Shown here piece by piece: positions 26,235 to 35,520 of a DNA stretch of 64,000 bases; position 1 is the stretch's first letter, and every line of letters begins with the position of its first letter. This DNA comes from Burkholderiales bacterium (GTDB lineage: Bacteria; Pseudomonadota; Gammaproteobacteria; Burkholderiales; Burkholderiaceae): the NCBI GenBank assembly GCA_026225235.1, contig JAMFSK010000009.1, positions 1-64,000 on the forward strand, given 5' to 3'. Position numbers and translations under genes: made by a program. The notes below the pieces were generated by a model, which ran no database searches, was not told where the DNA came from, and saw only the letters and a list, made by a program, of their open reading frames with translations.

Positions 26235-28310
26235 ATGTCCGACCTTCAAGCGTCCAACCCCCTTCTCCAAACGTGGCAGACACCGTATGGTCTGCCCCCG
26301 TTCGATCGTGTCGAGCCGGCACACTATCTGCCTGCCTTCGATCATGCGCTCGCCGAACATACGGCCGAAATCGAACGCATCGCGAGTGCCCCTGAGGCGC
26401 CGACCTTCGAGAACACCGTGCAGGCCTTCGACGAAGCCGGTCGCCTGCTGATGCGCGTGAACAATCTGTTCTGGAATCTGACCTCGAGCGAAACGTCGCC
26501 GGCTTTGCAAGAGATCGAGCGCTCGCTCGCACCGCGCCTCGCCGCTCACGACAGCGCGATCTATATGCACGCGGGTCTGTTCGCCCGGATCGCCGCACTG
26601 CACGCGCAACGCGCTACGTTGGGTCTCGACGCTGAACAGGTACGCCTGCTCGAACGCAAGCATCTGGACTTTGTCCGCGCGGGCGCCCTGCTCTCGCCGG
26701 CGGACCGCACGCGTTACGCGACCATCACCGAAAAGCTCGCCGAACTCACCACGCAGTTCACACAAAACGTTCTCGCCGACGAATCGACGTTCGTGCTCCC
26801 GCTCGAGACCGAAGCCGACTTCGTCGGCCTGCCCGCCTCGATTCGCGAAGCGGCCAGCGCAGCCGCCGCGGAGCGTGGCCTGCCCGAGGACTCGCACGTC
26901 ATCACGCTGTCGCCCTCGCTCGCCGAACCGTTCCTGACGCATTCAGCTCGCCGCGATCTGCGCGAAACGCTCTGGCACGCGCGCGTCGCACGCGGCGCGC
27001 ATGACGGGGAGCACGACAACCGGCCGATCGCCGCAGAAATCATTGCACTGCGTCAGCAGCAAGCTTCGTTGCATGGCTTCGCCACCTACGCCGACTATCA
27101 GTTGAGTGACCGGATGGCTGGCAAGCCGGCCGCTGTCAACGAACTGCTGATGCGAGCCTGGAACCCGGCCGTCGAGAAGGCTGGCGCTGATCGCGCCCTG
27201 CTCAACGCCAAGGCCGTCGAACTCGGCGAGCCAACCCCGATTGCCGCCTGGGACTGGCGCTATCTCGCGGAACGCGTGCGCCAGGCCGACTATGACCTCG
27301 ACGATGCCGAGATCAAGCCGTACTTCGCGCTCGACAATATGATCCAGGCGATGTTCGACTGCGCCTCGCGCCTGTTCGGCCTGCAATTCATCGAGCAGCA
27401 CGGTCTCGAACTCCATCATCCGGATGCCCGTCTGTGGGAAGTTCAGGATCGCACGGGCAAGTTGATCGGCACGTTTATCGGCGACAACTTCGCGCGGCAA
27501 AGCAAGCGCAGCGGCGCATGGATGAGCGTGTTCCGCAGCCAGTCCGGCATCGCCGGTGGCACCCTGCCGATCGTGATCAACAACAATAACCTCGCCAAGG
27601 CCGACCACACCCTGCTCAGCTTTGACGATGTGCGCACGCTGTTCCATGAGTTCGGTCATGGCCTGCACGGCCTGTTGTCGAATGTGCGTTACGAAGGCCT
27701 GGCGGGCACCTCGGTGCTGCAGGACTTTGTTGAATTGCCGTCGCAGATTTTCGAGAACTGGGCCGAGGAAGCCGAGGTGCTGAAGCGCCACGCGCGCCAC
27801 TTCGAGACGGGCGAACCGATTCCGGCGGCGCTGCTCGACAAGCTCAAGCGCGCACGTCAGTTCAACCAGGCCTGGACCTCGATCCAGTATGTCGCGCCCG
27901 CGCTGATCGATATGGCGCTGCACGCGCTTCCCGCCGGGACACCGGTCGATATCGCCGCGTTCGAAACCGAGCAGTGCGAGAAACTGGGGGTACCGGCCGA
28001 CGTGGGCATGCGCCACTATCTGTCGCACTTCCAGCATCTGTTCGCGGGACCCAGTTACGCGGCGGGCTACTACGTTTATATGTGGGCCGAAGTGCTCGAT
28101 GCCGATGGCTACGATGCGTTTGTCGAGGCCGGGAACCCCTTCGATGCGCGGACGGCCGAGCGTCTGTATCGCTACATCTACAGCTCGGGCAACACGCTCG
28201 AACCGGGCGCCGCCTACCGGGCCTTCCGCGGCCGCGAGCCGAAGGTCGAGCCGATGCTTGCCAAGCGCGGGTTGATCGATATTGACGAAGCCGCCCCGGT
28301 CCCGGCATAA
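26235..28310 (+). CDS. prlC: Oligopeptidase A, M3 metallopeptidase
   Basis: The product is 691 residues, close to the 680 of E. coli PrlC. The zinc motif His-Glu-Phe-Gly-His lies near residue 470 in a Leu-Phe-His-Glu-Phe-Gly-His-Gly-Leu-His context, the pattern of the M3 family, with the third Glu ligand expected about 25 residues on (in an Asp-Phe-Val-Glu-Leu-Pro-Ser). It degrades short peptides in the cytoplasm, including cleaved signal peptides. The ATG at 26235 was chosen: a GTG at 26172 would add a leader unlike the family. No close neighbour on the same strand except the DUF1993 gene 84 bases on. Regulation may involve the repeat region just upstream; not shown. Confidence 0.92.
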   Translation: MSDLQASNPLLQTWQTPYGLPPFDRVEPAHYLPAFDHALAEHTAEIERIASAPEAPTFENTVQAFDEAGRLLMRVNNLFWNLTSSETSPALQEIERSLAPRLAAHDSAIYMHAGLFARIAALHAQRATLGLDAEQVRLLERKHLDFVRAGALLSPADRTRYATITEKLAELTTQFTQNVLADESTFVLPLETEADFVGLPASIREAASAAAAERGLPEDSHVITLSPSLAEPFLTHSARRDLRETLWHARVARGAHDGEHDNRPIAAEIIALRQQQASLHGFATYADYQLSDRMAGKPAAVNELLMRAWNPAVEKAGADRALLNAKAVELGEPTPIAAWDWRYLAERVRQADYDLDDAEIKPYFALDNMIQAMFDCASRLFGLQFIEQHGLELHHPDARLWEVQDRTGKLIGTFIGDNFARQSKRSGAWMSVFRSQSGIAGGTLPIVINNNNLAKADHTLLSFDDVRTLFHEFGHGLHGLLSNVRYEGLAGTSVLQDFVELPSQIFENWAEEAEVLKRHARHFETGEPIPAALLDKLKRARQFNQAWTSIQYVAPALIDMALHALPAGTPVDIAAFETEQCEKLGVPADVGMRHYLSHFQHLFAGPSYAAGYYVYMWAEVLDADGYDAFVEAGNPFDARTAERLYRYIYSSGNTLEPGAAYRAFRGREPKVEPMLAKRGLIDIDEAAPVPA

Positions 28311-28317
28311 AGGCATG

Positions 28318-28337
28318 CTGGGGGCAGAGGCCCCCAG
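28318..28337. terminator. Hairpin after prlC
   Basis: A perfect 8-base stem, CTGGGGGC with GCCCCCAG, and a 4-base loop begins 8 bases after the prlC stop. No run of T follows, so it may not be a true intrinsic terminator; an mRNA-stabilising hairpin or accidental palindrome is also possible. Confidence 0.4.
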
Positions 28338-28394
28338 CCGTAGTCATCGCTAGCCGCCGTACCCCGCTTGCCGCCTTCGCGAAGGAGTGACCCG

Positions 28395-28904
28395 ATGTCC
28401 TTGTCGATGTACCAAGCTTCAGTGCCCGTGTTTCTGCGCGGGCTCAAGATTCTGTCGACGCTGCTCAGCAAGGCTGAAACCTATACCACCGAGCAGGACA
28501 ACGACCCCGCCGAACTTCTCGGCTCGCGGCTCGCCCCCGACATGCTGTCGCTCACCGGGCAAGTGCAACGTGCGAGCGATACGTCCAAGCTCTCCGGCCA
28601 ACGCCTCACGGGCATATCCTCACCGCGTTTTGAAGACACTGAGACCTCGTTCGCCGAACTCCAGGAACGCATCGCCAAATCGATCGCCTACCTCGAGACG
28701 CTGCACCCGGCGCAGTTCGAAGGCAGCGAAGCCCGTTCGATCCAGCTCAACTTCGGCGACTTCAAGCCGAGCTTCAAAGGCGACAGTTATCTGCTGACCT
28801 TCGCCTTGCCGAACTTCTTCTTTCATCTCACGACCGCACACGACATCCTGCGCCACAACGGCCTGCCGATCGGTAAGCTCGATTATCTCGGCGCATTCAG
28901 CTAG
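28395..28904 (+). CDS. DUF1993 family protein
   Basis: The product is 169 residues. It matches the family by its start (Ser-Leu-Ser-Met-Tyr-Gln-Ala-Ser-Val-Pro-Val-Phe), the Arg-Leu-Ala-Pro-Asp-Met and Phe-Ala-Glu-Leu-Gln-Glu-Arg-Ile helices, and the end with Phe-Phe-Phe-His-Leu-Thr-Thr-Ala-His-Asp-Ile-Leu-Arg. This is a four-helix-bundle DinB-like family of unknown biochemical role; conserved His residues could bind metal. GAAGGAG lies seven bases ahead of the ATG. It precedes the oxidoreductase gene by 17 bases and is probably transcribed with it. Confidence 0.85.
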   Translation: MSLSMYQASVPVFLRGLKILSTLLSKAETYTTEQDNDPAELLGSRLAPDMLSLTGQVQRASDTSKLSGQRLTGISSPRFEDTETSFAELQERIAKSIAYLETLHPAQFEGSEARSIQLNFGDFKPSFKGDSYLLTFALPNFFFHLTTAHDILRHNGLPIGKLDYLGAFS

Positions 28905-28921
28905 TCCTCAACAAAGAGACC

Positions 28922-29902
28922 ATGAGTAAAACCATTCGGTGGGGCATTCTCGGCGCCGGCACGATTGCTGCGCAGTTTGCGCAGGGTATCCAGGCTGCGC
29001 CGGATTCCGAACTCGTTGCGGTCGGTTCGCGTTCGGCCGAGAGCGCTCATCGCTTTGCCGACCGCTTTCATATCGAGCGACGTCATGCAAGCTATGCAGA
29101 CCTCGTCAACGACCCCGATGTCGATGTGATCTATATCGCGGTCCCGCATCCGCAACACGTCGAAAGCGCCCTGCTCTGCCTGGAAGCGAACAAAGCCGTG
29201 CTCTGCGAAAAGCCGTTCACGGTCAATACGCGCGAAGCCGAGCGGGTGATCGCAAAGGCACGCGAGAAAAAGCGGTTTCTGATGGAGGCCCTCTGGACCC
29301 GCTTCATCCCGGCAGTCGTGCACGCCAAGGCGCTGATCGATTCGGGCGCGATCGGTACGCCAAAGATGGTGCAGGCTGACTTCGGTGCAGTGTTCGGCGT
29401 CAGCGACTCACATCGCGTAATGGACCCGATGCTGGCCGGCGGCGCCCTGCTCGATATCGGCATCTATCCGATCTCGGTCGCGACGTTCTTCCTCGGTGCA
29501 GTCGAAGATGTGCAGGCAACCGCGACAATTGGACACACTGGCATCGACGAACAGGTGGCCGTCAGCATGCGGCACGTGGGCGGCGGCGTGAGCCTGTCGG
29601 GTGCGACGATCCTGGCCGCCTCACCGTTCGACGCGGTGATCACCGGCACCACGGGCCGGATTCGCCTGAACGGTGAACTCTCGCGCCCGCGCGGCCTGAC
29701 GCTGACACGCGGCGAAGGCGAAGAGCGCATCGAACTGCCCTATGACGGCAACGGTTATCAGTTCCAGGCCGACCATGTCAACGAATGCCTGCGCGCGGGC
29801 AAGACCGAGAGCGACCTGCTCCCACTCGACCATACCCTCGCCACGATGAAGGTACTCGACGCCGCACGCGCCTGCATCGGCCTCAAATACCCGTTCGAAT
29901 AA
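28922..29902 (+). CDS. Gfo/Idh/MocA family NAD(P)-dependent oxidoreductase
   Basis: The product is 326 residues. The Rossmann fold opens with Gly-Ile-Leu-Gly-Ala-Gly-Thr-Ile-Ala. The family motif Glu-Lys-Pro-Phe, with its conserved Lys, follows a Val-Leu-Cys strand near residue 98, and a C-terminal mixed beta sheet completes the shape. Members oxidise or reduce sugars, inositols or dihydrodiols; the overall pattern is closest to dimeric dihydrodiol/aldose-type members, but the substrate cannot be told. AAAGAGA precedes the ATG. It converges on the aldo/keto reductase with 15 bases between stops. Confidence 0.85.
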   Translation: MSKTIRWGILGAGTIAAQFAQGIQAAPDSELVAVGSRSAESAHRFADRFHIERRHASYADLVNDPDVDVIYIAVPHPQHVESALLCLEANKAVLCEKPFTVNTREAERVIAKAREKKRFLMEALWTRFIPAVVHAKALIDSGAIGTPKMVQADFGAVFGVSDSHRVMDPMLAGGALLDIGIYPISVATFFLGAVEDVQATATIGHTGIDEQVAVSMRHVGGGVSLSGATILAASPFDAVITGTTGRIRLNGELSRPRGLTLTRGEGEERIELPYDGNGYQFQADHVNECLRAGKTESDLLPLDHTLATMKVLDAARACIGLKYPFE

Positions 29903-29917
29903 CCCCTAGCGCAAACG

Positions 29918-30970
29918 TTACGGCGCCGGGTTCGGTTGGCGCTCGTGCAGCGAATCGATCGCGGCGAGCACTTCCGCGCTCAGGGTCACGTCGATGCTGC
30001 CGATGTTTTCCTTGAGCTGCTCAAGGGTCGTCGCGCCAATCAGATTGCTCGTCACGAACGGCCGGCTGTTCACGAAGGCCAGCGCCATCTGCGCCGGCGA
30101 GATGCCATGCTCGCGTGCGAGCGCGACATAGGCACTGATCGCCGCGCCAGCGAGCGGCTTGTTGTAGCGCTGGAAACGTTCGAATAACGTAATGCGAGCG
30201 TCGGCCGGGCGCACCCCGCCCTCGTACTTGCCCGACAACCAGCCGAAAGCGAGCGGCGAATATGCGAGCAGGCCAATGCCGTCGCGATGCGAGAACTCCG
30301 AAAGACCCGTCTCGAAGTTACGATTCACGAGACTGTAAGGGTTCTGGATACTGACAATCTTCGGCAAGCCAAGGGTTTGCGCCGCGTGAAGGAATTGCGC
30401 GACACCCCAGGGCGTTTCGTTCGACACGCCCACATGACGGATCTTGCCTTCCTTGACGAGGTCGCTGAGCACTTGGAGCGTCTCGGCGATCGGCACCGTG
30501 TACGCATCGTCGATCCACGGGTAGTTCGCACGGCCGAAGGTCATCGTGCTGCGGTCGGGCCAGTGAAGCTGGTAGAGATCGACATAGTCCGTCTGCAGCC
30601 GCTTGAGACTGTCATTGACGGCCGCCGTCAGGTTCTGGCGATCGAACTGGTTGCCCGCGCCGCGGATATGGGTCGGGTTATGCGGTTGACGCGCCGGGCC
30701 GGCGATCTTGGTCGCCAGCACGAACTCGCCGCGGCGACCCGGATGCGCCTTGATCCAGGTGCCGATGTATTGCTCGGTGCGGCCAGCCGTCTCGGCCTTC
30801 GGCGGCACCGGATACATCTCCGCGGTGTCGATCAGCGTCACGCCGTGTGCCAGCGCATAGTCAATCTGCTCGTGCGCCTGTGCTTCGGTATTCTGCTGCC
30901 CCCAGGTCATCGTACCCAAGCCGATTACACTGACTTCGATATCCGTATTGCCGAGCTTGCGCTGTTCCAT
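29918..30970 (-). CDS. tas: Tas-type NADP(H)-dependent aldo/keto reductase
   Basis: The product is 350 residues, near the 346 of E. coli Tas, and similar to it throughout: Gly-Leu-Gly-Thr-Met-Thr-Trp-Gly near the start, Leu-Ile-Asp-Thr-Ala-Glu-Met-Tyr-Pro-Val-Pro-Pro, Ser-Leu-Lys-Arg-Leu-Gln-Thr-Asp-Tyr, and Phe-Val-Asn-Ser-Arg-Pro-Phe-Val near the end. The tetrad is present: Asp and Tyr in Asp-Thr-Ala-Glu-Met-Tyr, Lys in Ala-Thr-Lys-Ile-Ala, His in Leu-His-Trp-Pro. It reduces aldehydes or ketones in the cytoplasm; the physiological substrate is unknown. The ATG at 30970 was chosen; the long upstream frame is Arg/Ser-rich shadow of the LysR gene. It is transcribed in the same direction as the LysR gene, 70 bases downstream. 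Confidence 0.9.
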   Translation of the reverse strand: MEQRKLGNTDIEVSVIGLGTMTWGQQNTEAQAHEQIDYALAHGVTLIDTAEMYPVPPKAETAGRTEQYIGTWIKAHPGRRGEFVLATKIAGPARQPHNPTHIRGAGNQFDRQNLTAAVNDSLKRLQTDYVDLYQLHWPDRSTMTFGRANYPWIDDAYTVPIAETLQVLSDLVKEGKIRHVGVSNETPWGVAQFLHAAQTLGLPKIVSIQNPYSLVNRNFETGLSEFSHRDGIGLLAYSPLAFGWLSGKYEGGVRPADARITLFERFQRYNKPLAGAAISAYVALAREHGISPAQMALAFVNSRPFVTSNLIGATTLEQLKENIGSIDVTLSAEVLAAIDSLHERQPNPAP

Positions 30971-31040
30971 CTGTCCACCCCGGTGATGTCGAGCTATCGA
31001 TGGTAGCGCAGCGCGTCGATCGACGCTCGAACCCGATAAT

Positions 31041-32009
31041 TCAGCTTGCGCCGGGCTCCGCCGTACCGTTCTCGTCCGCGCTGTCGACCTCAGTCGCAAT
31101 GCCGAGTGCCTTGTCCCATTGCGGTTCGGTCTGGAAACGCGAGCGCATGAAGTCGACAAAGACTTTGACCTTGCTCGTCGAGCGATGCGAGGTCGGATAG
31201 ACCGCCGACAGCCAGAGCGGCGGCGCCGCGTACTCCGGCAGCACACGGACCAACCGGCGCTCAAGCAAATCGGGGGCCGCAACCATGGTCGGCAGATAGA
31301 CCACGCCCGCCCCTGCGCGCGCGAACTCGAGCAGCAAGTGAACGCTATTGGTCTTGAGGATCGGCGTGAGCTCGATCTGAAAACACTCATTGCCCTTCAT
31401 GAGCGGCCATTTGTCGCCCCACGGATAATACGCATAGCGTGCGAAGTCGTGCCGGATCAAATCGAGCGGCGTCTCGATCAGCGGTTCGTCCTTCAGATAT
31501 TGCGGCGCAGCACACAACACACCGCGAACCGGAAAGAGCTTGCGTTCGACCAGCGAATTCGACGCAGGCGGATAGATCTGCAGCGCAATGTCAAAGCCTT
31601 CCTGCACCGGATCGACCACACGATCGCTGACGGTCACCTCGAATTCGATGCGCGGATAGATCGCCCGAAAGTCGATCAGCGTGCGCGAGAAATGCCCGAG
31701 TGCGAAACCCGGCAGCACATGGATATGCAGCGTGCCGCTGAGCGCGAGAGTCTCCACCTGGGAGCGCGCCGACAGGTCGTAGACGCGCTTGAGCAGCTCG
31801 GCGCAGTCCTTGTAATAGCGCTCGCCGATTTCAGACAAGCGCACCGCACGCGTCGAGCGATGAAACAGCGCGACGCCATAGTGCTCTTCAAGCTGCTTGA
31901 CGCGTGCCGTGACGAGCGATTTGCCGATGCCGAGCTGCCGGGCTGCGTTCGCAAAGCTTTCGGCTTCGGCTGCCTTGACGAACGCTTCGATGCTGAGAAA
32001 TAGGTCCAT
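31041..32009 (-). CDS. LysR-type transcriptional regulator, likely of the hydroquinone genes
   Basis: The product is 322 residues. The winged helix-turn-helix fills about 1-62 (Phe-Val-Lys-Ala-Ala-Glu-Ala-Glu-Ser-Phe-Ala-Asn-Ala-Ala-Arg-Gln-Leu-Gly); the substrate-binding domain follows and the last 25 residues are acidic. The ATG at 32009 begins the family's usual start. It is divergent from the dioxygenase genes with a 209-base shared gap, the classic arrangement for a LysR regulator of an adjacent catabolic operon. Members usually bind an intermediate and activate the divergent promoter. That its ligand is hydroquinone or a related phenol is inference from context. Confidence 0.88.
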   Translation of the reverse strand: MDLFLSIEAFVKAAEAESFANAARQLGIGKSLVTARVKQLEEHYGVALFHRSTRAVRLSEIGERYYKDCAELLKRVYDLSARSQVETLALSGTLHIHVLPGFALGHFSRTLIDFRAIYPRIEFEVTVSDRVVDPVQEGFDIALQIYPPASNSLVERKLFPVRGVLCAAPQYLKDEPLIETPLDLIRHDFARYAYYPWGDKWPLMKGNECFQIELTPILKTNSVHLLLEFARAGAGVVYLPTMVAAPDLLERRLVRVLPEYAAPPLWLSAVYPTSHRSTSKVKVFVDFMRSRFQTEPQWDKALGIATEVDSADENGTAEPGAS

Positions 32010-32218
32010 GGTCGCGGGATTGTGTCGAGCCGACGAGAACAATGTCAATTAGCGCAGGCCCTTGTTTTGAGGGCTTTTATCGCCTTTCTCGACGGTTCGT
32101 ATTTCCGCGCGGCACCGTTCAAGAATCCTGACCCTCGATTGATTGCTTCCTGAGCCGCGGGTCACTACGCTTGCCTCACAAGCAAACGTGCTTCGACACG
32201 AACATCCTGGAGGACGAC

Positions 32219-32713
32219 ATGCAGCAAACCGTATTCGGCAGCCTCGAAAGCTTTCGCAAGGGCTCGATCGAGATTATCAAGGGCGACGCGGAAAACTACG
32301 CGTTTTCAAATGTCTTCGAAGTCGCGAGCCTCGCTCCACCCTATCAGAAGACCGTCGTCGGCAAGAACCTCAAGTTCGTTATCGAATCGCTGCGCGCCGA
32401 GGGCGACTCGCCCTGGTTCGCGGCTGCGCACGATGAGTTCGTGGTGGTGATGGACGGCGAAATCTCCGTTCATTTCGTCAAGCCGGCAGTGCTGGGGTCC
32501 CTCGCGGCCGCGGACTCGGAAGGCACCGTGAAGCTCGCCGCCCAGCCCGACGGTCAGGCGATGGGCTATGTGAAGCTCAAGCGCGGCCATCAGGCCCTGC
32601 TGCCCGCCGGGGTTGCCTATCAGTTCCGTGCAAGCCAACCTGGTGTCGTCCTCGTACAGACCATTCTCGGCCCGAACTCGGTCGAGAAATGGGGCGATAT
32701 CTGCCTGCACTGA
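32219..32713 (+). CDS. hapC: Hydroquinone 1,2-dioxygenase, small subunit
   Basis: The product is 164 residues (about 18 kDa), the size of HapC of Pseudomonas fluorescens and PnpC. A cupin-like core shows as Phe-Ala-Ala-Ala-His-Asp-Glu-Phe-Val-Val-Val-Met-Asp-Gly-Glu and Leu-Leu-Pro-Ala-Gly-Val-Ala-Tyr-Gln-Phe. The family's start (Val-Phe-Gly-Ser-Leu-Glu-Ser-Phe) is present. With the large subunit it opens hydroquinone between C1 and C2 to 4-hydroxymuconic semialdehyde using O2 and Fe(II); the iron sits in the large subunit. The ATG at 32219 has GGAGG about six bases upstream. It leads the operon, 129 bases before the large subunit. Confidence 0.85.
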   Translation: MQQTVFGSLESFRKGSIEIIKGDAENYAFSNVFEVASLAPPYQKTVVGKNLKFVIESLRAEGDSPWFAAAHDEFVVVMDGEISVHFVKPAVLGSLAAADSEGTVKLAAQPDGQAMGYVKLKRGHQALLPAGVAYQFRASQPGVVLVQTILGPNSVEKWGDICLH

Positions 32714-32842
32714 ACGCGCGGCCATCAGCAATCGTATTGGGCCACCACGCCAACGCCGCCCCTGCTGGACAGCCCGGGAGCCCGGTGCGCCCGATACGTT
32801 TCCGAATCCTGCAAGAAGCGACTGCATAACGAGGTACACACG

Positions 32843-33838
32843 ATGGACATGTCCACAGTTCCACAAAGCGTCAGCGCCAGCCAGCCCGACGCGATCACCG
32901 GCTACCGGACCTTCCGGCTCGGCCAATTCGAATTCTCGCGCGATGCCTACTTCGCCTCGGTCAAATGGCCGGCCAAGGGTGCCCAGCATTCCCACCAGAT
33001 CCATGCCGACGCCTTCCTGCGCGCGATGATGCGCGACATCGCCTGGGGTTTCTTCTACGGCTGGGTCAACTTCGACGAAGTGCTCGGTACGCGCAACCAC
33101 TACGGCAAGGTCGACCTGTACGCCGGCAGCTTCAACTCGAGCTACAAGGACGCCGGGGTCGACTATCTGGAACAGTTCGAGACGCCGGTCATCATGGCCA
33201 CCTTCAAGGCGATCATGAAAGACTGGGTCAACGAAGGCTTTGACCCATTCGCCGCCCCCGAGGAAACAGGCACCGCGTTCGGCGCGAAACACGGCGACAA
33301 CCTCGCCGCCATCGATCGCGTGCGCATCGCCACCAAACGCATGCCGGGGCTCGAAGGCGACTCACCGCTGCGCGACGATTTTCCGGTCAACCGGCAGTTT
33401 CAGGACGTCACTCAGGACGAGCCTGAAGTCCATGCCGAACCGGGCTTCGAAAAAGACCTCCACGCTTTCAATCTGTTCAAGTACCTGTCGCGTTCCGATG
33501 TCACGTGGAACCCATCGGTCACCTCGGTCTGCAAGGAAAGCCTGTTCTGCCCGACGACGGAAGAGTTCGTGCTGCCGGTGTTTCACGGCAATGATCGCGT
33601 CGAGTGGTTCCTGCAGATGTCGGACGAAATCATCTGGGACGTCGCCGACAAAAACACCGGTGAACCGCGAGCGCGTGTGACGATGCGCGCGGGCGATATC
33701 GCAGCGATGCCAGCCGACATCCGTCACAAGGGCTATTCGCAAAAGCGTTCGATGCTTCTCGTGTGGGAGAACGCCACGCCGAACCTGCCCAAGCGCTATG
33801 AAAGCGGCGAACTGTCACCGTATCCGGTGCAGTTCTAG
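32843..33838 (+). CDS. hapD: Hydroquinone 1,2-dioxygenase, large catalytic subunit
   Basis: The product is 331 residues (about 38 kDa), the size of HapD and PnpD. The iron site is visible: His248, Asn250 and Glu254 in Phe-His-Gly-Asn-Asp-Arg-Val-Glu-Trp. The His-x-Asn-x3-Glu spacing is that reported for PnpD, an unusual ligand set among extradiol-type dioxygenases. Other family blocks: Met-Arg-Asp-Ile-Ala-Trp-Gly-Phe-Phe-Tyr-Gly, Glu-Gly-Phe-Asp-Pro-Phe-Ala-Ala-Pro-Glu and a C-terminal Met-Pro-Ala-Asp-Ile-Arg-His-Lys-Gly-Tyr. A mostly paired ATG start (32843, and two codons on) follows GAGGT. This is the step that commits hydroquinone to meta cleavage, so the unit is unlikely to run through hydroxyquinol. 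Confidence 0.88.
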   Translation: MDMSTVPQSVSASQPDAITGYRTFRLGQFEFSRDAYFASVKWPAKGAQHSHQIHADAFLRAMMRDIAWGFFYGWVNFDEVLGTRNHYGKVDLYAGSFNSSYKDAGVDYLEQFETPVIMATFKAIMKDWVNEGFDPFAAPEETGTAFGAKHGDNLAAIDRVRIATKRMPGLEGDSPLRDDFPVNRQFQDVTQDEPEVHAEPGFEKDLHAFNLFKYLSRSDVTWNPSVTSVCKESLFCPTTEEFVLPVFHGNDRVEWFLQMSDEIIWDVADKNTGEPRARVTMRAGDIAAMPADIRHKGYSQKRSMLLVWENATPNLPKRYESGELSPYPVQF

Positions 33839-33860
33839 ACAACCCTGAACCACGATGCAA

Positions 33861-33882
33861 CCGCCCGGCAAAAATCGGGCGG
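33861..33882. terminator. Hairpin between hapD and the dehydrogenase gene
   Basis: CCGCCCG pairs with CGGGCGG around an 8-base A-rich loop, 22 bases after the hapD stop. No T run follows, so readthrough is likely. It could adjust the level of the downstream dehydrogenase and transporter messages. Confidence 0.4.
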
Positions 33883-33974
33883 CGGGTGGCGCTCGTCCGT
33901 ACGCCCCCGATGTCCGTACGCCGTCAGTCCGGGCCGAATGATTGAGATTGACGATTCCGATTGCCGAGACCCCT

Positions 33975-35483
33975 ATGAATACCGCCCTCAGCGTCGAGCG
34001 AGAAGCTCACACGCACAGCCTGCAGACCCAGTTGTTTATTGACGGCCGCTTCGTGCCTTCGCTGAGCGGTGACACGCTGGCCGTGATGAACCCGCACGAC
34101 AACTCGAAGATCGCCGACATTGCGCTCGCGGGAAAAGCCGATATCGATCGCGCTGTCGCCGCCGCCAAAGCGGCGTTTCCAAAGTGGAGCCGGATGGCGG
34201 CCATGGAGCGCGGCCGGCTACTGCTCAAGCTGGCTGATGCGATCGAAGCAAACGGCGAGCGCCTTGCGCGACTCGAGTCGCTCGACACCGGCCATCCCCT
34301 GCGCGATACGCGACTGCTCGACGTGCCGCGCACGGCGGCGACGTTTCGCTACTTCGGCGGCATGGCCGACAAGTTCGAAGGCTCGGTTATTCCGGTCGAA
34401 CAGGGCTTCCTGAACTATCTGATGCGTGAGCCTGTCGGGGTGGTCGGACAGGTTGTGCCGTGGAATTTTCCACTGATGTTCACCAGCTGGAAGATGGCGC
34501 CTGCACTCGCCGCCGGCAACTGCGTCGTGATGAAGCCGGCCGAGCTCACACCGCTGTCGAGCCTCGCGATTGGCGAACTGATGGCGGAAGTTGGTTTCCC
34601 GCCCGGCGTCGTCAATATCGTGCCGGGCCTCGGGCCGGTGGCCGGCCAGTATCTTGCCGAACATCACGACGTCAGCAAGATTGCCTTCACGGGGTCGACC
34701 GCGATTGGACGCGAGATCGTGCGCGCCTCGGCTGGCAATCTCAAGAAGGTCCAGCTCGAACTCGGCGGCAAAGGCGCCAACATTGTCTTCGAGGACGCCA
34801 ATCTGAACGCCGTGGTCCAAGGGTCGGCTTTTGCGATTTTCCACAATCAGGGGCAGGCCTGTATTGCTGGCTCGCGCCTGATCGTGCACCGCACGCTTGA
34901 AGATGAATTCGTTGAACGGTTCGTCAAGCTCGCGCGTTCGATCCGGCTCGGCAATCCGCTCGACCCCGAGACGGAGATGGGGCCGCTGACCTCGCCCCAG
35001 CATCGCGACCGTGTGCTCGCCTATGTCGAGGTCGCGCGCGAACAGGGCGGCGAGATCCTGCTCGGCGGCAAGGCCCCGTCGGACCCCGCGCTGGCGAGGG
35101 GCTGCTATGTCGAGCCGACCATCGTGCGCGCAAAACCCGGCGATCGCGTTTGCCAAGAAGAAGTGTTCGGCCCCTTCGTCACGCTCAACACCTTCGAGAC
35201 TGAAGAGGAAGCGCTCGCGATCGCGAACGGCACCGAATACGGTCTCGGCGCGGGTCTCTGGACGCGCGACCTCCAGCGCGCGCACCGCCTGGCACGCGAC
35301 ATCCGCAGCGGCATGGTCTGGATCAATACCTACAAACGGGTCAGCCCGGCCTCGCCGTTCGGCGGTGTTGGCGCGAGCGGTTATGGCCGCGAGATGGGCT
35401 TCGACGTGATGCGCGAATACACCCAGGCCAAGTCGGTCTGGGTCAACGTCGATGCTCAGACACCGCCTTGGTACCCGCGCTGA
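33975..35483 (+). CDS. hapE: 4-hydroxymuconic semialdehyde dehydrogenase (aldehyde dehydrogenase family)
   Basis: The product is 502 residues, normal for the ALDH family. The catalytic Cys lies in Asn-Gln-Gly-Gln-Ala-Cys-Ile-Ala-Gly-Ser-Arg and the general-base Glu in Leu-Glu-Leu-Gly-Gly-Lys; Pro-Trp-Asn-Phe-Pro and Phe-Thr-Gly-Ser-Thr mark the cofactor fold. By position after the dioxygenase it should oxidise 4-hydroxymuconic semialdehyde to maleylacetate with NAD(P). Sequence alone only proves the superfamily. The ATG at 33975 was preferred to a TTG 33 bases upstream. It is 136 bases after hapD, past the hairpin, and 37 bases before the transporter genes. HapE and PnpE are equivalent names for this step in different species. 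Confidence 0.82.
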   Translation: MNTALSVEREAHTHSLQTQLFIDGRFVPSLSGDTLAVMNPHDNSKIADIALAGKADIDRAVAAAKAAFPKWSRMAAMERGRLLLKLADAIEANGERLARLESLDTGHPLRDTRLLDVPRTAATFRYFGGMADKFEGSVIPVEQGFLNYLMREPVGVVGQVVPWNFPLMFTSWKMAPALAAGNCVVMKPAELTPLSSLAIGELMAEVGFPPGVVNIVPGLGPVAGQYLAEHHDVSKIAFTGSTAIGREIVRASAGNLKKVQLELGGKGANIVFEDANLNAVVQGSAFAIFHNQGQACIAGSRLIVHRTLEDEFVERFVKLARSIRLGNPLDPETEMGPLTSPQHRDRVLAYVEVAREQGGEILLGGKAPSDPALARGCYVEPTIVRAKPGDRVCQEEVFGPFVTLNTFETEEEALAIANGTEYGLGAGLWTRDLQRAHRLARDIRSGMVWINTYKRVSPASPFGGVGASGYGREMGFDVMREYTQAKSVWVNVDAQTPPWYPR

Positions 35484-35520
35484 ACGCAGTCACCACAAAC
35501 ACAATAATCAGGAGACGAGC